A stretch of 64,000 bases of DNA, taken from contig OY755038.1 of assembly GCA_963576565.1 (NCBI GenBank), positions 139,758,989 through 139,822,988 on the forward strand. Direction: 5' to 3'. This DNA comes from Aspidapion aeneum (lineage: Eukaryota > Arthropoda > Insecta > Coleoptera > Brentidae). Below the pieces are notes generated by a model. That model was not told where the DNA came from and searched no databases. It worked only from the letters and a program-made list of their open reading frames with translations. The position numbers were made by a program, and so were the translations under genes. Of the stretch, positions 1 through 10,224 are shown in pieces; position 1 is the first letter of the stretch, and each line of letters opens with the position of its first letter.

Positions 1-1164
1 TACATTCACTTTTTATTTTGCATTTTTAAATACATATTAATAGTTTTAAAATTATATACATAAATTAGTAATTTTAATAAAACTGGTACACATATTGATG
101 AAGATTCATATGTAAGTGGGCCTTGCAGCCCTTCCGCTGCGACCGCCAGTGGGTCTATATTGTGGCTCGGTACCTACACATAGTAGGTATAGCTCTGTTG
201 GCAGGTGGGATATTTATTGGGTGCTTTTCTATTAAACATGATCTTGCTCATAGCAAAAAGAATATTTATTTATGGTTTGCTTGGTAGACTGTTCCAATTG
301 AAAAAATCTCCATGTCTGTGGGGAATTCCATCATCTTAGCCTCACACCATACACCGCTGGTGTTTTAAAAATTTCGGAGCATCCTATTTAACACAAAAAT
401 TGAAGTACACAATTTAAATGTTATGTCTTTGAGAAAAATCAATCAAAATAATAAAAAAAACACTTCAAAATAATTGGAAATTTTGACGTTAACCCAGAGC
501 TAAATACGCTACCCTGCCGTTCGAGCGCGGGTCAAGTTAGCCTAGGGTTAACCCTCGAGTTTGCATTTAACCTTGGCTGGATAAACACTTTTGACAACTT
601 TAACCCAGGGCTATCTCTAACTCGAAGGGTAACCCTCCATTGATAAACCGGCCCTTAAACATAAAATCTAGCAAATGCTAAGGCCATTAGCGGGTGAAAA
701 TCGTTTTTGAAACATTTAAAGATTTCATATTATATTGTTAAAAGCATTTCAGTAAAACAGAAAACTACGGGTTTTGTGCTTTAAATTATGTAAGACCATG
801 CTGGTGCACACAGTATAACCATTTTTATTATCGCCTCACCCCACATCCACGCAAGCACGTGGCTTGCGAATCTTTGCAGATTGCAGAGTCGGGAAGAAAG
901 GCGACAGAAATAAGTTTATTTTATATTGTAGATTTCCTTCTATTCTAACATTTAATGGAACAACACACAGTTTTAGTGGAAAATAGGCGAAAAATCTTGA
1001 TATAAACTATATTCATTCTATACATGTCATACATAAGTCAACATCAGATCAATTTAAAATTTACGGTAAATGTTCAAAAAATTTGGTAAGGCGCCGCCTC
1101 ACTTGTTTCATCTGACGAGCCGCCACTGTCCTGTATATAACTTTATTTTATACGAGGTTCAATA
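1..1164. other. no gene recognised; repeat fragments
   Basis: No coding region is supported here. Three local structures stand out. Around 481-660 there are two diverged copies of a 'TTTTGAC..TTAACCCAG(A/G)GCTA' segment, plus the 12-bp palindrome AGGGTTAACCCT at 544-555. Between about 833 and 1126 a GC-rich end reads CAGTGGCGGCTCGTCAG on the minus strand, which looks like a transposon terminus, with a second GC-rich block (ccacgcaagcacgtgg) near 848. At 100-180 a short minus-strand frame with a 3'-UTR-like AT-rich tail can be read, but it is too short to call an exon. Confidence 0.5.
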
Positions 1165-1166
1165 TA

Positions 1167-1350
1167 CCGGGTGGGCCAAAAAAAACCGGTCAATTTTTAT
1201 TTCATTATAACTTTTGAACAATACCATAGATTTTAATGGGACAAACTGCATTTGACAGAGAATTAATTAGAGTTTTGATTAAATATATTTTTTGTCCGGC
1301 GTCTGAAAATCCCAGATGGTGGACGAAATTAAATTGTACCTTTCAATGAT
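1167..1350 (+). repeat. Left arm of outer foldback, distal part
   Basis: Inverted match of 33830-34019, including the CCGGGTGGGCC terminus, 'TTTTAATGGGAC(A/C)AAC' and the 'GATGG(T/C)GGACGAAATTAAATTGTACC' stretch (given here only by its key parts). It stops at 1350, where non-LTR element A begins. Confidence 0.8.
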
Positions 1351-1707
1351 TTCAAAAATAGTGAGTCGGTACGCAGTGAGTTCGTTCGATTGAAAATTTT
1401 TCTTAATGAAATTAAGTTTTTTAGACAGCTAAGTGCGTAGTTTTTTATGGGGCTAGTACCATTACAAACAGTGAAAAAAGAAAAACTGACATTTTTATTT
1501 GATATGAAAATTAAATTATTAGGAATATAAGTACTGAAATCCCCACCTACAAGATCGACTCTCGCTGCTGCAGACTGCTTGGCGACACGCGATTTTTATT
1601 TACACACATGAGCAAAATTAGTAAGCGGCGACGTACGGAGATAGTAAGTAGGTGCCACTTTCTATCAATACAAGGGCAAAATACATCGCTAAATCAATTG
1701 TATACCA

Positions 1708-2564
1708 ATGGAAGATCCAAAAATATTTGCGGAAATGTATAAACTCCTTTCCGAACGAAATATTCGTCAAACAAAGGAACTCTCAACACAGATACAGAAC
1801 AGTGAATACAACGTAACTAAACAACTAAAGAGATCAAACGAAAAAATTAAAGAAATTCAAACTAAAAACATATTATTGGAACGAAAGATTAGAAGGAATA
1901 ATATTATTTTTCATGGATTCAAGGCATAAGATAAAAATAACTTAGTAAGGGAGACACTAGTGAAGCTTAATGAACTTCTTTCTCTTAACATTAAAGTTTC
2001 GGATATTAACAATTTATACCGACTAGGAAAACAGGAAACTGCTCCTATTCTATTGAATTTCTTTCCTACCTAAAGAAGTCAGAGGTGTTTAGGGATACAC
2101 CAAAACTAAGAGAACTACAGGGTACTAACTGGTCAATCTCAAATGATTTATGCGAGGAGGATATGCAAGAATTGAAAATCCTAAGAGAACAACTTGCAAA
2201 AGCCAAAGAAGAGAACAAAGAAGCTAAACTAAAGGGACTTACACTTATAATTAATAACAAAACTTATACGTCTAAAAATTTTCAACAGTTATGTTCGGAA
2301 AGTGAAAGTGAGAGTAGCAGCTCAGATTCCTCAGACTCTACATCAGAAGAGGAAAAAGAGCCATCAGAAAATCCGGTTTTCGGCTCTAGCACGAGTACTG
2401 TACTTTCCAAAAACAGTTTAGAAATAGAGAAGGTGAAAAAGAAGAGAAAGAAGAGTAAAACCCCTAGCCACCAGGAAAAAATACTAGATCTAAAAAGAAG
2501 AAGCGCTAAATTTAGTATTTATTTTTCTTCGTTCTTTTTTAAGCCGATATATTTCTTCTTTTAA
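1708..2564 (+). pseudogene. Non-LTR element A ORF1 (RNA-binding protein), broken
   Basis: This frame encodes an L1-like ORF1 nucleic-acid chaperone that would coat element RNA. The first 60 residues are charged and heptad-like (coiled coil), leading into 'RRNNIIFHGF', the usual start of the L1-type RRM. A TAA at 1927-1929 interrupts it. The RRM continues in frame past the stop ('NNLYRLGK', 'APILLNFF'), and a frameshift near 2070 moves the reading frame to 2085-2564. That segment holds the C-terminal domain ('NDLCEEDMQELKILREQLAKA'-like, acidic and coiled) and a serine/lysine-rich tail. The start is the first ATG after the leader. Two lesions make it non-functional. Confidence 0.75.
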
Positions 2565-2660
2565 ATTTTTTTAATAGATATATTTTTTTTTCTTCACTTG
2601 GTACGTATCCTATTTTTAATATACTATAGATACTCAATATTATCAAAATAATAACGCAAA

Positions 2661-5573
2661 ATGGATGAATATTTACAGAATTTTAATGTAACTTAGCATA
2701 AAAATGAAGTCTGTGACTCCATTCAAAACTGTCTAAACGTTTTAAATCAAACTTCACGAGACTTAACATTTGAGATTTTTCACAATAACATTTGTAGTTT
2801 ATCTCGTCATCACGACGAATTAGATGTAACACTGTCTGCGTTAAGTAGAAACTTTGATTGTGTGGTTTTAACAGAAACACATAAGTTACTTAATCAGTCA
2901 CTTTTGAATCTTAATGGATATGACTTAATATACAACTCTGGAAATTTTAACAAAAACGATGGCGTGGTTCTATAAGTTAAGAGTTCTCTGAGCTTTAGTT
3001 TTGAAGTCATGGAGTTTTTTAATAGTAACCTTATACACTTAACTATAATTAAAAATAGTAAATCCTTTAGAGTGATTGCTCTATATAGGTCACCTTCTAC
3101 AAATGAAGCCGAATTTATTCGAAGCTTGTACATTTACCTAGAAACAATTCAAGCAAAAAAGTTTGACTTTGACATTTTTTTAGGCGACATTAATATAGGT
3201 TTACTACTCAATAATGAAATCCAGAATGAGTACTTAAACTGTTTAGTGGAGTGGGGATAAATGTCAACAATAAACACTGCTACGCGAATTTCAAGTACGA
3301 GGCAGTCGTGTCTCGATCATGTATTTTTAAAATCTAAATGTGATCAAGTTCCTTTTAAGTCTATAGTTTTTAAAACTAAAATTTCAGATCATTTCTCACA
3401 AATATTACAAATTCAAAGTTTTCCTGAAAAATCGCTACATCAAAATAAAGGTGAAAACCACAAATATTACTTAGATATGCAATCGTTAAGAACAGAAATT
3501 CAAACTGTCAACTGGCAAAATGTTTATGAAGAACAAAATATCAACTCTAGCGTCTCAAATTTTGTCGCTCATATAAAAAATATAATAGACAAATTTACTC
3601 AGAAAAAAAAACTTAAACGTAACGAAATAAAAAGAAAAAATTGGATTACATCGGGTCTAATAAAATCAATTAATTATAAAAATAAATTATACAAAAAGAT
3701 GCAAGAGATGCCAAATAATATAAATGTAAAACAAGAATTCACACGTTATAACTCAACTTTGACAACACTTCTAAGAAACGCAAAAATCGAATACTTAGAA
3801 AACAACTAAACATTAATCTAAATAATCGCAACACACTGTGGAATTGTGTAAAAAACATAAAAAACGACTATAATAAAGCAAAATTAAACATTCAACAAAT
3901 AAAAACAAATAACAATAAAATTGAAACAAACCATAAGGTTATTGCAAACACTTTTAATGAATATTTCTGCAACATAGCTTCAAATCTCGCAAAGAACAAT
4001 AAATAAGGAAGTTAACTGTAAAGAATTAAAAATTAACAAAAAAGTAACTCTAAACTTTACAAACGAACAAGAAGTAGCAAAGATCATTATGTCACTAAAA
4101 CCTAAAAAAGCACCGGGAAAAGATGGCCTCACATCCGAGATACTTAAAGTAATATGTGAATACATTGTGAGTCCCCTTACTTTTATATTTAATACGTCAA
4201 TTAAAAAAGGAGTATACCCACAAATGTTTAAAGAGGCAATTGTTAAACCGCTCTTCAAAGCTGGAGATCCACAAGAAATGAAAAATTATCGACCAATTTC
4301 TCTACTCAGTAGTCTTTCTAAGATCTATGAAAAAGTTTTACAGGAGCGCATAGTGAACCATCTCGAAACCGAAATAATATTGTCCGAAAATCAATATGGG
4401 TTCAGGAAAGGCAGATCAACTGAGGATGCGTTAGCGGATTTCGTTACAAAAGTATATGATTCAATGGATAATCTTGATCTGACCAAAGCGTTTGATACAA
4501 TATCACACAACCTGATGATAAAGAAGTTACAAAATATTGGTTTTGATGACAATGCCATAAAACTTTTTAAAAGTACTTAAGCAAACAGAGAGCAATCGGT
4601 GGAGATTAATGGAGTATTGAGTGATCCTTTAAATGTTAGCTGTGGAGTTCCACAGGGAAGTGTGTTGGGGCCTGTCTTTTTTAATATATACATAAATGAT
4701 CTTTATCAGGTTGATAGCAGTGCTGAATTGACAAGTTATGCTGATGATGCCGGACTTCAGTACAAAGCAGACACTTGGGAAGAACTTTATGACTTAGTCG
4801 CTAATGATTTTCAAAAAAATTATTGATTGGTTTAACAATAATTTGCTTAGTATTAACTTCCAAAAAACATTTTTTATGCACTAAATGGCACACTAACAAA
4901 CTACCAAATTATGAATCCTTAGTATTTCCTCAGAACTCAAAAATTGTCGAAATAAAAAAGTGTACACACTTTAAATACCTCGGAGTTTACATTGACAGTC
5001 ACTTAAGATGGAATTATCATGTCGACTCTGTCACGAAAAAATTAAGAACCCTTTTGCCACTGTTTAGATTTTACAAAAACATTTTCGCCGTTAACCAACT
5101 TAAAATTCTGTACTACGCTTTAGCACAATCACACTTATCGTATGGATTAATAGCATGGGGGGGAGTTACAAAAAGTTACTTAAAAACTATTGACGTGATT
5201 CAAAAGTGGCTGATTAAAATTATCTATAGGAAGAACAAAACATACCCTACAGATATATTATTTTTGGAAAGCAATATTTTTGATCTGAGACAACTTTATT
5301 TTTTTCAAATCATTGCAATGAGGATATTTAATAAAAAGATTGCTGTCTGTCTAAAATATAGAACATATGTACAACACTAGACATAAACAATCTTCAATTG
5401 TAAGACCACAAATGAAAAAAACCATAGGTCAGAGAAGTTTTGTATATTTGTGCAGTAATGTGTTTGAAAAGATTTCAGTTTTATTAACAAACTCGCAGAC
5501 AGCTCAAAAATTCAAAAAATCCATTAAATCTATGCTGACGACAGAAATTAGTAGAACTGAAATTCATTCTTGA
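2661..5573 (+). pseudogene. Non-LTR element A ORF2 (endonuclease + reverse transcriptase), broken
   Basis: ORF2 would nick target DNA and reverse-transcribe element RNA. Reading from the ATG at 2661, an APE-like endonuclease can be traced: 'NICSL', 'VLTETH' near 2860-2880, 'NKNDGVVL' near 2955, 'ALYRSPS' near 3080, 'LGDIN' near 3180 and 'SDHF' near 3390. The reverse transcriptase follows: 'KKAPGKDGLTSEI' near 4110, 'NYRPISLLSSLSKIYEKV' near 4285, 'YGFRKGRSTEDAL' near 4395, 'LDLTKAFDT' near 4475, 'GVPQGSVLGP' near 4645 and the catalytic box YADD at 4737-4748. The C-terminal region runs to about 5573. Stops at about 2694, 2973, 3258 and 4579 plus frameshifts near 3800, 4000 and 4825 break it. 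A short deletion just before 'LDLTKAFDT' removes part of the finger region. Confidence 0.85.
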
Positions 5574-5982
5574 TGAAAGAAATTAACAAGTACTGTAAAA
5601 ATATTTTTGTATATGATTAGTTTGTATTTTTGTTCTTATTTATTTGTTTGTTATTATTTTTTCTTTAACTTTATATTATTTATATACCTAACTAAACTAA
5701 ATTAGTAGGATTTTTTTTTGTTTACATGGGAATTATTTATTTATTACTTTAGTGTAATACTATCCTTAAACATTTAATTTTATTGTTTATTTTGGTGACT
5801 TTTTTCTGGGCTTTTTCTTTAAGACTATTATTAGGTAATCTTTATATTTACTTAAGTGCGATTTTTTTAGCCCACGCGCGAGACTACTCTTGTGGGCAAA
5901 ACCGTATTTATTGTATTGTATGTTGTAATAATTTTACCAAAATGTATATATTTAACTACAATAAATGCTATATAATAATAAT

Positions 5983-6355
5983 AATGATGCTTGTTTATTC
6001 TTGTGTTGGGAACATGTTTTAATTATTTTTTTAAATCCAGTAAAAAACCTGCATTCTTGTCCGCACAACAAGGTACGAATCAGCAAATTCGATTCGAAGT
6101 TTTAAAGGTTTTAAAAAAATATATTTTCGTTTCAATTTCTTATAAATTCATTACTACTAAACCGATTTTGATGAAATAAAAAACATTCTGGTAAAAATTG
6201 ATTGCTTTTTAAAGATCATAATCAAAATTTATCGCCATCATAAAATTTAGGATGGCGGACAGAATCATACTTGATTCTTTAAAATGGCGTGTTTATTCTT
6301 ATTTTCTGAAAATGTTTTACTTTTTTTTAATGTATAGAAAATTCATTTATTTGGA
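5983..6355 (+). repeat. Left arm of outer foldback, proximal part
   Basis: The arm resumes directly after the second AATGAT copy (5983-5988). It matches the reverse complement of about 33420-33830: 'TTTATTCTTGTGTTGGGAAC', 'CATTACTACTAAACCGATTTT' and 'AGGATGGCGGACAGAATCAT' all have counterparts in the right arm in the same order. Homology ends near 6355, where the sequence diverges into an unmatched 290-bp stretch. Confidence 0.8.
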
Positions 6356-6388
6356 AAAAATTTAGAAATAATATCACAGTGTAGTGAA

Positions 6389-6583
6389 ATGTTACAAGTC
6401 AGTTTAGCTAATAAAAAAGACCAAAATGTGTGGCAGTTTTATATAGGTGCTTTAATATTTTACAACTTGGACGAAAAAAAACGCGACATAAATGGTTTCA
6501 TTGATATGTTGAGAGAACAAAGACTAAAACTGATAAAAAGCAAAAAAGTGCACGTGCTGTCGAAAAATGTATACAGATTTTAG
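6389..6583 (+). CDS. Short orphan frame in the unpaired centre of the outer foldback element
   Basis: A 64-residue frame lies in the 6355-6637 stretch, which has no partner in the right foldback arm. It therefore belongs to the non-repeated centre of that element. The peptide is soluble and charged (W at residue 15, a 'DEKKRDINGFIDMLREQR' stretch, a basic lysine-rich end) with protein-like composition. I do not recognise it. By position it could be the C-terminal remnant of the element's own protein or a captured exon. No splice signals are convincing. Low confidence that it is expressed. Confidence 0.3.
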   Translation: MLQVSLANKKDQNVWQFYIGALIFYNLDEKKRDINGFIDMLREQRLKLIKSKKVHVLSKNVYRF

Positions 6584-6649
6584 TTTAACCAACAAAATAT
6601 ATTAGCGATAATTTAGCATAAATTCAATCTGTGATATTAATTAAGTTCT

Positions 6650-7662
6650 TTGTTTGAAACTCGTAGACAATGATTGTGTAGAAATAAAATTTCGGACTTC
6701 CATTGTCTTTATTTATTTTAAAACACGACGTTTCGGTTAGTAAGTATCTCTAACCATTATCAAGTGTAAACTAAACAATCTAGTCTTTAGGCTACTACTT
6801 ATACTACTTGGTGTGCAGTCAGGTGTGACGACCCGCCCCCTTTTTTGTAAAACTTTAGCTTCTGACCACTGAATCCTGTGATCATTTGACCATGCATGAT
6901 CTGCTAAACCGGATTTTTCAATATCCCCTAATTGGGTACTTTTTAGATGTTCATTTACTCTAACCTGAAGAGGGCGTTTCGTTTCACCTACATATGATTG
7001 TCTGGTTTTGTTTTAGTTACAAAACTTCTTATCGTATTTCCCGAAGAAAATACTGTTTTTATATTATAGTGTTTAGCTATTCGTCTTATATTTTCTGAAA
7101 TCCCTTGAACATATGGAATGTTAATAACACCTAACGGATTATTATTTTGAGAATTTGGTACATTTAGTTTGTTTTTAATTTTAAATATCGTTGAGTTTAT
7201 TAATTTCTCGCAATAACCATTCCGTTGTAAGTCCTTTTTAATGTTTTTAATTTCTGTGGTTAATTCTTCATTATTACTACAAATATTTATGGCTCTTAAA
7301 TACAAACTTCTTATAACTCCTTGTTTTGTAGCAACAGAATGATTAGACTTAAAATTTAGGTACTGTCCCGTGTGTGTAGGTTTCCTATATACAGTGGTTT
7401 GAATGTTTCTGTCTGATCGTTTGACAAGAACATCCAAAAAAGGTAAGGCCGAATCTTTTTCAATTTCCATGGTGCACTTGATTGTTGGTCGAATACCGTT
7501 TAAATGGTGTAGAAAATTCTGTAGTTCGTCTTCATTTTCCGGCCATATAATAAATGTGTCATCCATGTATCGTAGCCATAGTTTTGGTTTGACTCTTGCT
7601 GTGTTGATCGCATGGTCTTCGAACCACTCCATATATATGTTTGCTACCACTGGCGAAAGGGA
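6650..7662 (-). pseudogene. Penelope-like RT/GIY-YIG fragment, inverted, 5'-truncated
   Basis: The minus-strand frame starts at the conserved 'SPVVANIYMEWF' of RT motif 4, followed by 'LRYMDDTFIIW' (catalytic YMDD), 'LPFLDVLV' and 'YRKPTHTGQYLNF'. It runs to 'FVTKTKPDN' near 6990. There a deletion of roughly 55-60 bp relative to the plus copy removes the start of the GIY-YIG domain. The rest of that domain (VGETKRPLQVRVNEH, LADHAWSNDH) continues in another frame to about 6840, with a second deletion. Only about six residue differences separate it from the plus copy over 235 residues. Its 5' break lies within 1-2 bases of the point where Gypsy entered the other copy. Confidence 0.85.
6722..6768 (-). 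ncRNA. Degenerate hammerhead-ribozyme-like motif in Penelope 3' tail
   Basis: The minus strand reads CTTGATAATGGTTAG, a loop, then CTAACCGAAACGTCGTG. GGTTAG and CTAACC can form helix II, followed by the GAAAC and GTC cleavage-site layout of hammerhead ribozymes. Penelope-like elements are known to carry such ribozymes in their terminal repeats. The conserved CTGATGA is changed (TTGATAA), so activity is doubtful. Confidence 0.45.
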
Positions 7663-8211
7663 AGGGAAGCAACTACCCAAAGATCCAACCACCACCATAG
7701 AAGGACGCATCTACAGGACTTTGAAGAAGTATGCTGAAAATATCCCGGACGCTGTTAGATCCCGCCTGACTCCACACCACAGTAAGGCACCACATTTTTA
7801 TGGATTACCAAAGATCCATAAGAAGGATATACCACTGCGACCAATCACCAGCTCCAGGGACTCACCGACCAGCACTTTGTCGAGGTTTTTGTTGGACATA
7901 ATTCAACCACTACAGGGTAAGTCCGAATCTTTTGTCAAAAACTCGGAACATTTTGTCGAGGTTTTAAAAGGTATCGAATTAAATCCCGGCGATAGATTTG
8001 TAAGTTTTGATGTAGAAAGTCTCTACACCAACGTGCCAATAAATGAGTCACTCAGTATCATCAAAAACAAATTACAAACTGATGATACACTTCACGAGAG
8101 AACAACGCTATCGGTGGAGGAGGTGATGGAGCTCTGTCTCCGTAATTCTTACTTTCAAATGAAAGATAAGTTTTACGCGCAAAATGATGGACTCCCAATG
8201 GGTTCATCCCT
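7663..8211 (+). pseudogene. Penelope-like reverse transcriptase, N-terminal half (split by Gypsy)
   Basis: The frame enters at 'KQLPKDPTTTIEGRIY' and reads through 'HFYGLPKIHKKDIPLRPITS' (RT motif 1 region, near 7795-7850) and 'FVSFDVESLYTNVPI' (motif with the first catalytic Asp, near 7998). It ends at 'LPMGSSL' at 8211, where the Gypsy LTR starts. The rest of the protein resumes at 31547. The upstream part of the ORF is missing, so this copy is also 5'-truncated. Apart from truncation and the Gypsy insertion the visible frame is open. Confidence 0.85.
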
Positions 8212-10025
8212 TGTAACGTTGGCACTGCTTACAGTGAACGTTCCATTTGTTTTAATAGAGAAGAGTTAGTATGAATTATAAACCTACCTTTAAATTGCCA
8301 TTGTAAATGTTTTCCGGTGCACAGGAAATGTTTACAAAACTTCACATGTATAGTAAATAGATTTATAGTTTTTATAGAATGGATTCCCTGATATAATAAA
8401 TTTGAAATATAGATACTAATTAGAAAATTAAATATAAACATTAGCATAGCATGATGGGCATGTTCAAAATTTAGAATGATAATTTTATAAAGACATTCCA
8501 CACTTGATAAAGTGTAACCTAAAATTTAGGTTTAGGTCTTTCAGTATATACAGTGTGTAAAAATAATTGAAATAGATAAAATTCAGTGGTACTTGTTACA
8601 AGCTTTCTAGAATTAGAGTATAGCGGATTATTATTGTCACAATAGTTTTTTATATGTTCTATATGGACTCGTACATAATCTTGGAACACACCTTTAAGCT
8701 TTGGTTTTGAACGTGATAAACATTCAAAATTGTACGAAGTTGTGAACAGTTCTATGGTAAAAATGTAAACATTTCCATTGAACCGCCCTCTAGTGTTGAG
8801 AATGAACCACTGTTTTGTTGAATTTGAGGTTGTTTCTTTATTATAGAGTTTTATAGAAAAATTTAAATTCCGGCGCGATTATTTTGTGTTCCGGTCTGAA
8901 GTTTTCAACTTTAGGGAAAATGTCAAATTGCTTGGAACGATTTCCGCCTTTTTCCTTTTCATGACCGACTTTGAGCGAGTCGCCATGCTCCGAAAATATA
9001 AAATTTGAAGACAAATTTCATTTATATCTTTCTTCATGCTTACATAAGGCCTTAAGCCATCTTTGGTGTGTATTGTGCTGAAGACAGGGTGGAATTTGCT
9101 GATTTGAAAGGGTAAGTTGATTGAAAAACCAAGTTCACATGTGACAGAGGGTATATGGTGCTTTTTTGGTTTATTTCAGAATTTCATCTACTTTCCTGTA
9201 CTTTCAATTATGTTCCAGTAAAGGCAGTATTGATTGGGTAGCCCTTCGCCCTTAAAAGAAGGTAAGAATACATAAATACTGAGCAAAAATTGCCTTGTCT
9301 ACTTTGCAAGCTATAGGGTTGTAAGGCCCCATTTGTAGACCTGGTAAAATAAATTTTTTAATGTAATTTTTTTATGTTTTTGGTCAGAATTTTGATTTTT
9401 ATTAATCAACAGCCAGAAAATTCTTGGTTTGTACATTATCATTTTTTTTTTTGTTGGTTTTTTTAATATAAACAAAAAAAAATCTCCATAACGGTTCGTA
9501 CAGCGTCGTGTCGTTTCGTTATAGGGAGCTATGTTGGGACACAGTCATTCCGAGGCAGGTAGCGTCTGAAGTGGTTGTTCAGCTAGGAGGTTCATCGCAC
9601 TCAATAATATCATCAGCATTGTAGACCTGGAGAAACGACAATAAGGTCAGATCAAATTTAATATGACATCCATAGGACCATGTTTTTTATAAATTTTCTT
9701 ATGCTTAGGTTTTACCTGTTATGAATTCTCTTGGTGTAAACCAAAAGAAAACTCAAGTTTTTTTAAATGGTAAATTTTTAAAATTGAAAATTTTTAAATA
9801 AATTTTCAATCAATTTAAGATGTTATCAACCTTTCAGTGTCAATATGCCAGATAGGAGTGATAATTTAAATTACATTTTTCCTTTTATTTTATTTTAAAA
9901 TAAGCTAGAGGTCCTGGTGGTACCAATTGTACAGTGTATTGTCAGCAGTGTATTTCAAACTCAAATTTTTTTACATGAGTAAATAAAAAAATGTAATTTG
10001 TCCGCAAAATAAATGAGTTTTATTT
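8212..10025 (+). repeat. Gypsy 5' LTR, proximal part
   Basis: Starts TGTAACGTTGGCACTGC and matches 29463-31350 closely, with small indels; the 3' LTR has about 80 extra bases near 29691-29780. It is interrupted at TATTT (10021-10025) by non-LTR element B. Open frames inside are not shared between the two LTRs in a coding-like way and are not annotated. Confidence 0.85.
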
Positions 10026-10224
10026 ATTTATTTATTTTATTTATTTATTTATTTCGACGGCAGAGCCATTTTACAAAATTTACAGAAAAAATACTATAAT
10101 AGAAAAACCAAGATGGTCACAAATAACAAAAACAAAACAAATTATAAAATTTAAAAATTGGTAAACTAGTAGATGTGTAAAATTTTAAAATTTTAAAATT
10201 AACAGTATTACTATATAACTAGAC

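Larger units (their letters stand above)
1351..5982 (+). mobile_element. Non-LTR retrotransposon A, full-length-like but decayed
   Basis: A 4.6-kb insertion in the left foldback arm, bounded by the 6-bp duplication AATGAT (1345-1350 and 5983-5988). Removing it restores arm homology to the other side. It ends in a (TAA)n-type tail near 5960-5985. It carries a 5' leader (1351-1707), an ORF1 with coiled coil and RRM-like segment, and an ORF2 with endonuclease and reverse transcriptase. Both frames carry stops and shifts, so the copy is dead. The layout (two ORFs, APE-type endonuclease, microsatellite tail) fits the CR1/Jockey/I assemblage; I cannot fix the clade. Confidence 0.85.

Noticed and set aside
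7403..8269. Single 288-codon gene
   Set aside because: The frame is a chimera: antisense of the inverted Penelope fragment, then the sense Penelope RT, then Gypsy LTR.
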